Shown here one piece after another: positions 1-6,395 of a DNA stretch of 14,272 nt. Under the pieces are notes generated by a model. It saw nothing but the letters and a program-made list of their open reading frames with translations. It was not told where the DNA came from and made no database searches. This stretch comes from Clostridium sp. Its GTDB lineage: Bacteria > Bacillota_A > Clostridia > Lachnospirales > Lachnospiraceae. The position numbers were made by a program, and so were the translations under genes. Numbering within the stretch: position 1 is the first letter of the stretch; each line of letters opens with the position of its first letter. The DNA lies in the NCBI GenBank assembly GCA_023666975.1, contig JAMPAW010000082.1, positions 1 through 14,272 on the forward strand, in the 5' to 3' direction.

Positions 1-677
1 CGTCCGTATTTTGTTGTAAAAAATACCCGCTCCGCATGATTCTGGAATTCTTCATCAATGATTCCTGCCGCCAGAAATCCAATAACAACCACCAAGACAA
101 GGATGTATAATTCTGCATCCTCTGCCATAGTTTTCCATGAATCATAAGCTTCATAAGCAATCGGTGTTTCAGTCTTCTTAAACTGCTCTTTCAGAAGTTT
201 CTCCTGTTCCGGAGTTTCGCCATATTCCTTCGCCATATTCTGCAAGTTATCAACATAAGTGTCATATATATGCCCAAAGTCTTCCTCCACCAAATGTTCC
301 AAACCTGCAAGCACTACGTCATCTTTCGTTTGATATATCCCATTCGCAAAATGCAAAATATCCAAAGGAGGTTCGGCTCTTTCAGATTCCAAATTTGGAA
401 TCTCTTCCTGATATGCCTGCTTCATCTCATAATAGCTCTTTGCCGCATCTGCAATCTTTTCTGGTGTCAGTTCCCCTTTCCACTTATTCTTGTCTGCCGC
501 AAGCCTACGCCCAACAGCAATCTTGCCAATCCCGGCAGCTATTTCCTCACCCGTATCCGTATAACCCATACTGCCAGCCGCCAGAAAACTTACTAGCAAT
601 GCTATTAAGAACAATGCAGTTAGTATCGCCTTATTCATTTTTTTTGAGAAAAACTTTTTTAATTCATATTGCAACAT
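1..677 (-). CDS. ABC transporter permease-like membrane protein, 3' part cut by window edge
   Basis: The reading frame is open from ATG at 677 to the window edge, giving 225 residues without a stop. It begins MLQYELKKFF, a start typical of Firmicute ABC-2 type permeases, followed by a membrane helix at about residues 17-34. A long polar, mostly helical extracytoplasmic segment (about 38-188) comes next, then a second helix at about 190-206; the rest lies outside the window. AGGAAG lies immediately before the ATG; a second ATG at codon 14 has no better ribosome site. It follows the upstream membrane protein gene by only 4 bases, so the two are co-transcribed. Function as an export permease is inferred from topology and context. 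The ATP-binding subunit is not visible and may lie further downstream. Confidence 0.8.
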   Translation of the reverse strand, partial: MLQYELKKFFSKKMNKAILTALFLIALLVSFLAAGSMGYTDTGEEIAAGIGKIAVGRRLAADKNKWKGELTPEKIADAAKSYYEMKQAYQEEIPNLESERAEPPLDILHFANGIYQTKDDVVLAGLEHLVEEDFGHIYDTYVDNLQNMAKEYGETPEQEKLLKEQFKKTETPIAYEAYDSWKTMAEDAELYILVLVVVIGFLAAGIIDEEFQNHAERVFFTTKYG

Positions 678-681
678 CTTC

Positions 682-1425
682 CTAACACTCCCAAACCATT
701 TCACAATCCAATAGTGATTTTCTAATACATAAAATCAAATATCCAAAGGATAACAGGATTATCCCTATCCAAACCGGTCCAGAAACCCTGCCATAAACCG
801 CATCATTTGCCACCACTGTCAGCCAAACTACGTTCCAAACCACGCATAAAACTGTTGCTACATATTCCAGCTCCTTTGACCGATTGCATAGCAACCGAAA
901 ACAGATACAGCAGGATACAAAAAACGGAATCAGAAAATCAACTACCAGCCTGCATGCCGTAATTTGAACGGTATACACTGTAATCACAAAAAAAACACTA
1001 ACCATAACTATGTCCACAGCCGCAAATAGCAGGATTCTTGCAGCACAAATATCCCGCAGAGAATAATAAGCTGCCTTTTCAATCGCAATAGAAGAATATC
1101 TGCGATTCTTCCATACCTCCGGAATAATCAGAATTGCAAATATTGCGACAAGCTCACCGATTATCCGTTCCGTATTCCCTTCCATTGCATTATCCCATAA
1201 CAAATACCAGAGAACCAGCAGCGTAACACCCTGCAGCACCCACCATTTTTTATCAATATACCGGGACTGTTCATATATAAATTCAAAATAGGATATCCGG
1301 CTGTCTTTCCGCTCTGTCATTACAGCTTCACACTGGTCAACCACTTTTTGAATAGAAGTTTCCCGGACATAATGATTCTGTATCCGTTTTTTATACTTTT
1401 TAATTTTTTTTTGATACTGTGCCAT
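682..1425 (-). CDS. Six-helix membrane protein of sigma factor/ABC transporter locus
   Basis: A 247-residue protein. The N-terminal 60 residues are highly charged and cytoplasmic in character (rich in K, R and Q). Six predicted membrane helices follow at about 61-77, 88-103, 131-152, 159-178, 188-206 and 216-233. A conserved-looking loop PEVWKNRRY lies between helices 2 and 3. The ATG is preceded by GGTGGTGAAAG. It sits between an ECF-like sigma factor and an ABC permease, and a copy of the element found upstream of the sigma gene lies 36 bases before its start. One possible role is a membrane-bound partner or anti-sigma factor for that sigma factor. Another is a non-canonical permease subunit. 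No zinc anti-sigma motif (HxxxCxxC) is visible. The gene call is firm; the function is not known. Confidence 0.85.
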   Translation of the reverse strand: MAQYQKKIKKYKKRIQNHYVRETSIQKVVDQCEAVMTERKDSRISYFEFIYEQSRYIDKKWWVLQGVTLLVLWYLLWDNAMEGNTERIIGELVAIFAILIIPEVWKNRRYSSIAIEKAAYYSLRDICAARILLFAAVDIVMVSVFFVITVYTVQITACRLVVDFLIPFFVSCCICFRLLCNRSKELEYVATVLCVVWNVVWLTVVANDAVYGRVSGPVWIGIILLSFGYLILCIRKSLLDCEMVWEC

Positions 1426-1461
1426 CTTCTTTCACCACCAAATATTATGATTTTTACCCAG

Positions 1462-1506
1462 CTATTTATAATAACAACTGACATATCCAAAAGGATAGTC
1501 AAAAAT
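1462..1506 (-). promoter_or_regulatory. Conserved dyad element, copy B, upstream of the membrane protein gene
   Basis: This 45-base segment matches 2051-2095 at 38 of 45 positions. On the minus strand it contains GAC-TATCC-TTTT-GGATA-T-GTC, an inverted repeat, followed by CAGTTGTTATTAT. It overlaps the last 8 bases of the sigma gene and ends 36 bases before the next start codon. Position and conservation suggest a promoter or operator recognised by the neighbouring sigma factor, but no consensus is known to me. Confidence 0.6.
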
Positions 1507-2005
1507 GTAATTTTTTAGATAAGATTTTTCTTATTTCCCTTATACGGTATTTTACAAGTGGCAGGCTGACTTGCAATAAATCCGCGATCTCCCTCTGCTT
1601 CAGATTCTGAAAGAAAAACAAGATAGCTGTTTCCCTCAAAACTTCCGGCAGACCATCTACAGCCTGCTCGATATCCAGTCTGCATTCGATATCGCTGATG
1701 CTTTCTTCCAACATCTCCGACGTATCATCCAGAAGGATTTCCTTTTTCTTTTTGCAATAATTCTTAATACAGTTTCCAGCAATACAGTATAAATAGTTCC
1801 TCACTTTGCCCTGTTCTGTATATGTATTTATCGTCTCAAAAAACCGCAGAAATGTTTCCTGTGTCATATCCTCTGCAATATACCGGTCATGAATATGCAA
1901 AAAACAATACTGATATATGGACGAATAATATTTTTTTACAAATCCCTCTGCCGCCTTATTATCCCCGTTTTTAATTTTGTCTACCAGTAAAAAGTCCAAA
2001 TTCAC
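1499..2005 (-). CDS. ECF-like RNA polymerase sigma factor (sigma-70 family)
   Basis: A 168-residue two-domain sigma factor. Region 2 spans about residues 18-85 and holds the characteristic RYIAEDMTQETFLRFF core-binding and -10 recognition segment. Region 4 spans about 110-162, with a helix-turn-helix at about 136-156 (LKQREIADLLQVSLPLVKYR) that would read the -35 element. Region 3 is absent, as in the ECF class. The start is GTG, supported by AAGGGG six bases upstream; no in-frame ATG with a ribosome site precedes it. It is first in a minus-strand series with a membrane protein and an ABC permease. It is likely autoregulated, because its upstream region carries the same element as the next gene. 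Signal and regulon are unknown. Confidence 0.93.
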   Translation of the reverse strand: MNLDFLLVDKIKNGDNKAAEGFVKKYYSSIYQYCFLHIHDRYIAEDMTQETFLRFFETINTYTEQGKVRNYLYCIAGNCIKNYCKKKKEILLDDTSEMLEESISDIECRLDIEQAVDGLPEVLRETAILFFFQNLKQREIADLLQVSLPLVKYRIREIRKILSKKLHF

Positions 2006-2050
2006 TTATATCCCCTTTTTTCATGCTGCCTTTTTCATTTATTTTATTGC

Positions 2051-2095
2051 CTATAAATAATAACAACTGGCAAAGCCAAAAGGATAGCCCAAAAT
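2051..2095 (-). promoter_or_regulatory. Conserved dyad element, copy A, upstream of the sigma factor gene
   Basis: This is the partner of the element at 1462-1506. On the minus strand it reads GGC-TAT-CC-TTTT-GG-CTT-T-GCC, then CAGTTGTTATTAT. The outer arms are GGC/GCC here and GAC/GTC in the other copy, so a base pair is kept by paired change. It lies 45 bases before the GTG start. The placement fits an autoregulatory promoter or a leader hairpin. Confidence 0.6.
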
Positions 2096-2119
2096 AAATT
2101 TTTTTGATTTTTGGGGTGC

Positions 2120-2156
2120 AAAAAAGCGCATGGTTTACATTTACTGTTCCATGCGC
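2120..2156 (-). terminator. Intrinsic terminator after the Big_2/cyclophilin-like gene
   Basis: On the minus strand an 8-base-pair perfect stem (GCGCATGG at 2149-2156 pairing with CCATGCGC at 2126-2133) closes a 15-base loop and is followed by six T residues. It lies about 40 bases past the stop at 2197 and closes the minus-strand gene series that comes from 6234. Confidence 0.85.
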
Positions 2157-2196
2157 CTTTACGCTGTTACTTCTGCTCCGACTTATGATATTATAA

Positions 2197-2955
2197 TCAT
2201 TTATCTACACCAGCAATCTCCACACTGACATTGCCCGTTCCCAATGCCTCAGCCAATCCTTCCGGATTTTCCACATATCCTAAATCAGTATAGCTGTACG
2301 AAGTAGAAAAAGATTCATAAAAAAGTACCAGACAGGAAGAACCGTACAATTTCAAATCCCCGGCATGAATCTGGGAAACTTTTTGAGCATCTGTGGGAAA
2401 ACTTTCGGAAAAATAATAATACTTTTCATTGCCATTTAATTCTTTCATGGGAAGTGTCATCGGCATTTTCTTCACCAATGCCCTTGTCGTCTGATTGTCA
2501 TAAAATTTAGCGTAAAACGTTTTCCCACCAACCGTTAGCGTAACCGGAATTTCCGTTGTTTTATCCGTATTCTTCTGATTTACCACCTTAACCTTAAACC
2601 AAAGTTTCTTCTGAATTTTTCCGCTTACTTTAACGGTTATCTTTGCCGTTCCCGCTTTCTTTGCTTTCAACACGCCCGTTTTACTTACTGACACAACATC
2701 CGTTTTACTGGAACTGTATTTTGCCTTCACCTTCGTGTTTTTTGGTGTGACGGCAAGACGGACTTTCTTACTGCTGCCCTGTTTCATGGTGTATGTTTTC
2801 TTATTTACTTTCTTCGTGCCAATTTTAACGGTAACGGTTGGCACTGAAGTTTCCGCCTTCGCCTGCGCCACCATGCCTGCATTGCCTGTCAGACTGACAA
2901 GCAAGCTGAAAATGAACAGTACAGACACTCCCGTTTTCCGATACCCTTTCTTCAT
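2197..2955 (-). CDS. Secreted protein: Big_2 Ig-like domain plus cyclophilin-like domain
   Basis: A 252-residue exported protein. A signal peptide runs to about residue 34 (KK, hydrophobic core LFIFSLLVSL, AQAKA before ET). A bacterial Ig-like group 2 domain spans about 38-125, with the usual SSSKTDVVSVSKTGVLKAKK and AGTAKITVKV strands. A cyclophilin-like domain spans about 136-248 (TLTVGGKTFYAKFYDN, ELNGNEKYYYF, IHAGDLKLYGSSCLVLFYESF). The ATG at 2955 is chosen because GGGGTGATTG lies just upstream and it gives a clean signal peptide; a longer frame from 2994 adds 13 residues without one. It is last in the minus-strand series and is followed by a terminator. Big_2 domains often mediate surface attachment. 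Its fold relative, a cyclophilin-like lipoprotein, is encoded just upstream. No enzymatic activity can be claimed. Confidence 0.88.
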   Translation of the reverse strand: MKKGYRKTGVSVLFIFSLLVSLTGNAGMVAQAKAETSVPTVTVKIGTKKVNKKTYTMKQGSSKKVRLAVTPKNTKVKAKYSSSKTDVVSVSKTGVLKAKKAGTAKITVKVSGKIQKKLWFKVKVVNQKNTDKTTEIPVTLTVGGKTFYAKFYDNQTTRALVKKMPMTLPMKELNGNEKYYYFSESFPTDAQKVSQIHAGDLKLYGSSCLVLFYESFSTSYSYTDLGYVENPEGLAEALGTGNVSVEIAGVDK

Positions 2956-3016
2956 TTCAATCACCCCAATCCTTTTTATCCCAGCCATGAGCAAAGCTCA
3001 CTATTTCCAAAATCTA

Positions 3017-3157
3017 GTTGTATAATATAGACAATATTGCAAGCAGGGTATTGGGGAGCCGTCGGTACTTAGGTGCCGTGCTTTGGCACCATATGTACCG
3101 TTACGAGCGACACATAGCGAAAGCGTACCCAGCTGCAATTTGTCTATATTATACAAC
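3017..3157. repeat. 141-base palindromic repeat element with long terminal inverted repeats
   Basis: The ends are inverted repeats: GTTGTATAATATAGACAA at 3017-3034 recurs in reverse complement at 3140-3157. The similarity continues inward (TTGC, then GGGTA/TACCC) to about 33 bases per arm. An inner hairpin pairs GGTAC and GGTGCC with GGCACC and GTACC (about 3064-3098). It fills most of the gap between the lipoprotein stop and the Big_2 gene start. There is no ORF with a credible ribosome site and no obvious target duplication. It fits a small non-autonomous mobile or REP-like element; the ends carry TATAAT-like sequence. Confidence 0.7.
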
Positions 3158-3192
3158 GGACAGTTGCGAAAACAGAGCCTTGCTCTTAACTT

Positions 3193-3744
3193 CTATTCCA
3201 GCGACAATGTTATCTCTGTTTCCTCGCCACTCAAAATCTTTTCCAGTTCCGCTTCGTCTACATCTGCTATTTTCCCCAGTTTTGTATATGCCCATGAATT
3301 GGAACCATAAAAAATCACAATCTGGTTACTGTTATACAGACAAATATCTCCTGCATGAGTCGTTGTCCGGCTGTCATTGCTCGGAAGTTCCCTGCCAAGG
3401 GAGCATACCTTTTCAAAGCCGCCATAGTTGGAGGCTGCTATCGTCAATGGTCCATCTGCCAAAAGTTCTTTGAGGGCTTTCGCCGATTCATTGTCCTCCA
3501 AAACTGCCGTCAGCGTATTCTCTCCCACTTTTATAGTAATCTGGTTTGTTTCCACTATATTTTCCTCCGTTTTCTCCGTATTACCGGCCTCTGGTTCAGA
3601 TTCCGTTTCTGTACCGTCCTCTGCATGCTGTGTTTCCATGTTCCGGACTGTGCCGGTATTCTCCCAGTCCGCTGTATCCTTCCCACACGCTGAAAAAGCC
3701 AGTGGTAAGAGCAAGGTTAATACAACTGCTATGTATCTTTTCAT
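3193..3744 (-). CDS. Cyclophilin-like fold lipoprotein
   Basis: A 183-residue lipoprotein. The signal peptide ends in the lipobox LAFSAC, with Cys20 as the lipidated residue. An acidic, low-complexity linker (about 21-66, rich in E, T and G) follows, then a cyclophilin-like domain (about 68-183) with ITIKVGENTLTAVLEDNESA, YGGFEKV, THAGDICLYNSNQIVIFYGSN and WAYTKLGKI. The ATG at 3744 is chosen because GGAGG lies 8 bases upstream and the next residues are the signal peptide; an ATG at 3804 would overlap the upstream gene and bury the signal. It follows the PLP lyase gene by 37 bases and precedes a second exported protein with the same fold. Ligand and role are unknown. Confidence 0.9.
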   Translation of the reverse strand: MKRYIAVVLTLLLPLAFSACGKDTADWENTGTVRNMETQHAEDGTETESEPEAGNTEKTEENIVETNQITIKVGENTLTAVLEDNESAKALKELLADGPLTIAASNYGGFEKVCSLGRELPSNDSRTTTHAGDICLYNSNQIVIFYGSNSWAYTKLGKIADVDEAELEKILSGEETEITLSLE

Positions 3745-3781
3745 CTTCTCCGCCTCCATTTTGTTCTTCCATCTCCTCAAT

Positions 3782-4957
3782 TTAAGGCAATGAACATTCC
3801 CCATACTGTATAATCCCCTGTTTCAGGCGTTCCAACCCCTCTCTAAGCGTTTCACGGGGACAGGCAATGTTCATCCGCATAAAGCTGTCGCCATTTTTGC
3901 CAAATTCCGCTCCTGCCGTCAGATAAAGTCCTGTATTTTCCCGAATATAGCGTGCGAGCGTGACACTGCTTCCAGGCAGCCTGCTGCAGTCAATCCACAA
4001 AAGATACGTTGCTTTTGACGGAACAACCTTTACTTTGGGAATCTCTTTTTCAATATATTTCTTAACAAATTGCTTATTTTCAAAAAGATAAATCCGTAAT
4101 TCATTCAGCCAAGGCTTTCCTTTTGTGAAAGCGGCAACCGCTCCTTCTACTGCAAAAGCATTCGGTTCCGCTACCTCATCTGTGTTAATCGCGCGGTTTA
4201 CACGGCTTCGGATTGCCTCATTCGGCACACAGATCGCTGCCGTCTGAAGCCCTGCCAGATTAAAGGATTTTGTTGGCGCAATACAGGTAATGCTAATATT
4301 GCGGCAAGTCTCCGATACTGCAGCAAATGGCGTATATTCATACCCCGGGTCCGTGATATCGCAGTGTATTTCATCGGAAAGAACAGCCACATGATGCTTT
4401 GCACATAATTCACCTATTTTAGCAAGTGTATCCCCATCCCAGATTTTTCCTACCGGATTATGGGGATTGCAGAGAATCATCAGTGTTGTCTGTGGTTCTG
4501 ACAGCTTTTGTTCCAAATCGGCAAAGTCTATATGATAGTTTTCACCGTCATAGCTTAGCGGACTTTCCAACACCCGCCTTCCATTGTTGAGAATGGAATT
4601 GAAAAAAATATTATATACAGGTGTCTGTATCAGCACATTCTCCGCCGGAGTGGTCAGCTTGCGGACAACGCTGGAAATTGCAGGAACAACCCCTGTACAA
4701 AACATCAGCCAGTCCTGCTTCATGGTAAATCCATGCTGCTCCCTCCACCAGCTAATATAAGCCTGATACCATTCATCGGGAACCACAGTGTAGCCAAAGA
4801 TACCATGCTCCACTCTTTTTTGAAGTGCTTCTGCAATTTCCGGTGCCGTTTTAAAATCCATATCAGCAACCCACAAGGGGAGTTCATTTTCTGCCACATC
4901 CCATTTCAAAGCATTTGTGCCTCTTCTGTCTGTCAACGTATCAAAATCATATGCCAT
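3782..4957 (-). CDS. MalY/PatB family PLP-dependent C-S lyase (cystathionine beta-lyase type)
   Basis: A 391-residue fold-type I PLP enzyme of normal family length. The N-terminal segment LPLWVADMDFKTAPE is the hallmark of the MalY/PatB group. NPHNPVG lies at 164-170 and DEIH at 195-198, where the Asp contacts the PLP pyridine nitrogen. Lys230 in PTKSFN is the Schiff-base lysine, and Arg361 in FMRMNIACPR is placed to bind the substrate carboxylate. Members cleave cystathionine or cysteine S-conjugates to a thiol, pyruvate and ammonia; some also act as regulators or aminotransferases. The ATG at 4957 has GAGAGG upstream; a 12-residue longer frame exists without support. It is 26 bases after the DUF3737 gene and 37 before the lipoprotein, so one transcript is likely. 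The substrate is not predictable here. Confidence 0.95.
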   Translation of the reverse strand: MAYDFDTLTDRRGTNALKWDVAENELPLWVADMDFKTAPEIAEALQKRVEHGIFGYTVVPDEWYQAYISWWREQHGFTMKQDWLMFCTGVVPAISSVVRKLTTPAENVLIQTPVYNIFFNSILNNGRRVLESPLSYDGENYHIDFADLEQKLSEPQTTLMILCNPHNPVGKIWDGDTLAKIGELCAKHHVAVLSDEIHCDITDPGYEYTPFAAVSETCRNISITCIAPTKSFNLAGLQTAAICVPNEAIRSRVNRAINTDEVAEPNAFAVEGAVAAFTKGKPWLNELRIYLFENKQFVKKYIEKEIPKVKVVPSKATYLLWIDCSRLPGSSVTLARYIRENTGLYLTAGAEFGKNGDSFMRMNIACPRETLREGLERLKQGIIQYGECSLP

Positions 4958-4983
4958 TTTAACACCTCTCTTACCTTCTAAGT

Positions 4984-5853
4984 TCATGCACATACGCAGA
5001 TAGAATTCTTTTTGTCCCTCCTGCAGATAATTTTCGTTTTACCCGGATCAACTTTGTCCTGCTCAATCATCAGTTCACCGATTTCATCTGCCCGGATAAT
5101 TCCACCGGACGGATTTAATACACTGTCAATTTTTCCATCAATCTCCGCATCTACGGTAGAATACTCAAAAGCAAGTGTCGTGTTGAGTAATTTACAGTTC
5201 TTCATTATCAAATTCTCGATATAACACATTCCCTGAAGGCTTTCTACCGTACAGTTAATGAGTGTCAGATTCTTTGCATTCCAGCCAAGGTATTCACCGG
5301 AAATAAAGGAATCGTATACCGTCACGTTCTCACTGTTCCAAAATGCATCCTTGGAGATCAACTTTGAATTACGGATTGTCATGTTTTTTACGCCGTCAAA
5401 TGAATAATTTCCGTAAAGCGTGAGATGATCGATTACCATATTCCGGCTGTTCATGGCAAAGTAATCACCCTTTGCAGTCATGTTCTCAATGCTTACATCA
5501 TCACATTGCCATAGCGTTTCAGCCGCATTGGGCATTGACACATTTTTGAGTTCCACCCCATGACACCGGCGAAAATTCTTTGGTGCCTCAATAGCGGAAT
5601 CTTCTATAGTAATATTGTCCGTATACCACACGCCTGCTCTCGCCATTTCAAACCATGTGCAATTTTTTACCGTAATATTCTTTGCGTACCAAAGAGGGTA
5701 TTTCCATTTGAACATACTGCCAACAAGATCAATATCATGGCTTTCTTTTAACGGCGATTCACCGTCTGCAAAAATTGTGTCGTAAATTTTGAGAGATTCA
5801 CCCTGAAAGAGAGCACGCTCTCCGGTTAAAAATTCCTGTCTTATTTCTTTCAT
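4984..5853 (-). CDS. DUF3737-type right-handed beta-helix protein
   Basis: A 289-residue soluble protein without signal peptide or membrane helix. Most of the chain (about residues 40-235) is a run of short repeats of the pattern xxNITVKNCTx, xxNITIEDSxI, KNMTIRNSKL and KNLTLINCTV. Asn and aliphatic residues are regularly spaced, as in right-handed parallel beta-helices. The overall form matches the DUF3737 family, common beside LysR regulators in Firmicutes. AGGAGG lies 11 bases before the ATG. The C-terminus ends in KKNSICVCA, an unusual Cys pair. The gene is 26 bases upstream of the C-S lyase gene. No catalytic residues are recognised and the function is unknown; polysaccharide-type beta-helix activity would be speculation. 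Confidence 0.88.
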   Translation of the reverse strand: MKEIRQEFLTGERALFQGESLKIYDTIFADGESPLKESHDIDLVGSMFKWKYPLWYAKNITVKNCTWFEMARAGVWYTDNITIEDSAIEAPKNFRRCHGVELKNVSMPNAAETLWQCDDVSIENMTAKGDYFAMNSRNMVIDHLTLYGNYSFDGVKNMTIRNSKLISKDAFWNSENVTVYDSFISGEYLGWNAKNLTLINCTVESLQGMCYIENLIMKNCKLLNTTLAFEYSTVDAEIDGKIDSVLNPSGGIIRADEIGELMIEQDKVDPGKTKIICRRDKKNSICVCA

Positions 5854-5877
5854 AATATTCTTTTCCTCCTATATTGA

Positions 5878-5956
5878 GCACTTAATGAGCAGCCCGCTGC
5901 GAATTTAGTGCGAAAATACACTTGGCCACTTAGCGAGGTATTTTCGAGCTTAGTGG
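5878..5956. repeat. Palindromic leader/repeat with overlapping hairpins before the DUF3737 gene
   Basis: Three stems can be drawn. Stem a is 5878-5893 with 5896-5911 (13 of 16 pairs, ends GCACT/AGTGC). Stem b is 5911-5919 with 5938-5946 (CGAAAATAC/GTATTTTCG, 9 of 9). Stem c is 5926-5934 with 5948-5956 (CCACTTAGC/GCTTAGTGG, 8 of 9). Stems b and c interleave and cannot coexist. The region lies in the 120-base gap before the DUF3737 start. It may be a dispersed repeat or a structured leader; it has no T-run for termination. Confidence 0.55.
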
Positions 5957-5973
5957 ACATAGTGTTTCCTTGC

Positions 5974-6234
5974 TTAACGTTTCAACAACATATCTATACC
6001 TGTACTCATCTGCCAGACTAAATAGTCAAGACAGTCAATATGTTTCTGTGCCTTATGCAGCTCGTCAAGCAATGTGTTGCGGTACACATCAAGCAGGTGC
6101 CTTCCGGCTTCCAGCCTGCCCTGCCGCATATCCTCGACAAATTCCGAAATCGTATCTTCACTGCACCCGGCATCCTTCAAATTCTGGATAATATCTTCCT
6201 CTGTGTTATAACCTATCGCTTGTGCCAACATCAT
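5974..6234 (-). CDS. Small conserved-looking protein of unknown function (86 aa)
   Basis: An 86-residue acidic, helical protein. Visible segments are EEDIIQNLKDAGCSEDTISEFVEDM (about 12-36) and LLDELHKAQKHIDCLDYLVWQM (about 55-76). The second resembles the dimerising helix at the end of MerR-type proteins, but no DNA-binding domain precedes it. I believe similar small proteins occur next to LysR genes in Lachnospiraceae, from memory only. The start is ATGATG at 6234 with AAAGGA upstream. It is the first gene after the divergent LysR promoter region and probably heads the minus-strand series. A role in regulation together with the LysR protein is possible but unproven. Confidence 0.75.
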   Translation of the reverse strand: MMLAQAIGYNTEEDIIQNLKDAGCSEDTISEFVEDMRQGRLEAGRHLLDVYRNTLLDELHKAQKHIDCLDYLVWQMSTGIDMLLKR

Positions 6235-6292
6235 TTACCCGCCATCCTTTCCGGTTCCTTTTCTGACAATCCCAATATAACACCCAATCATT

Positions 6293-6321
6293 ATAATAGC
6301 AAATACTTATATATTATACAA
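6293..6321 (-). promoter_or_regulatory. Probable sigma-A promoter for the 86-residue protein gene and downstream operon
   Basis: On the minus strand TTGTAT (6321-6316) and TATTAT (6298-6293) are separated by 17 bases, about 60 bases before the start at 6234. It lies beside the divergent LysR promoter, so the LysR protein could act on both. Confidence 0.55.
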
Positions 6322-6325
6322 TTGC

Positions 6326-6340
6326 ATAGTTGAAACCTAT
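6326..6340. promoter_or_regulatory. Candidate LysR-type T-N11-A box
   Basis: ATAG-N7-CTAT is an inverted repeat that fits the T-N11-A core of LysR-type operators. It overlaps the -35 hexamer (6330-6335) of the LysR gene, which fits classical autorepression plus control of the divergent gene. Confidence 0.5.
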
Positions 6341-6358
6341 ATATCATCGTGCTATACT
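6330..6358 (+). promoter_or_regulatory. Sigma-A promoter of the LysR gene
   Basis: TTGAAA at 6330-6335 and TATACT at 6353-6358 have a 17-base spacer. They lie 37 bases before the ATG at 6396. Confidence 0.75.
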
Positions 6359-6395
6359 GATACAACAAAACATATGAATGGAGGAAACATATCAC

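Noticed and set aside
270..685. Two plus-strand frames at the left edge
   Set aside because: They are antisense to an open minus-strand frame that encodes a coherent permease start with a membrane helix and a ribosome site.
1320..1502. 60-residue minus-strand frame starting at TTG over the sigma stop
   Set aside because: It overlaps the start of the membrane protein in another frame, contains the conserved dyad element, and has no ribosome site.
3017..3157. The palindrome as a CRISPR repeat or bidirectional terminator
   Set aside because: There is a single inverted pair without repeated spacers, and no T-run follows either arm.
3018..3473. Plus-strand frame of 151 residues beginning in the palindrome
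   Set aside because: It runs through the palindromic element and is antisense to the cyclophilin-like lipoprotein, whose lipobox and domain are clear. No ribosome site precedes it.
5974..6234. The 86-residue protein as a truncated MerR regulator
   Set aside because: Only the C-terminal helix is similar; there is no winged HTH, and the start has its own ribosome site and promoter, so it is not a remnant I can support.
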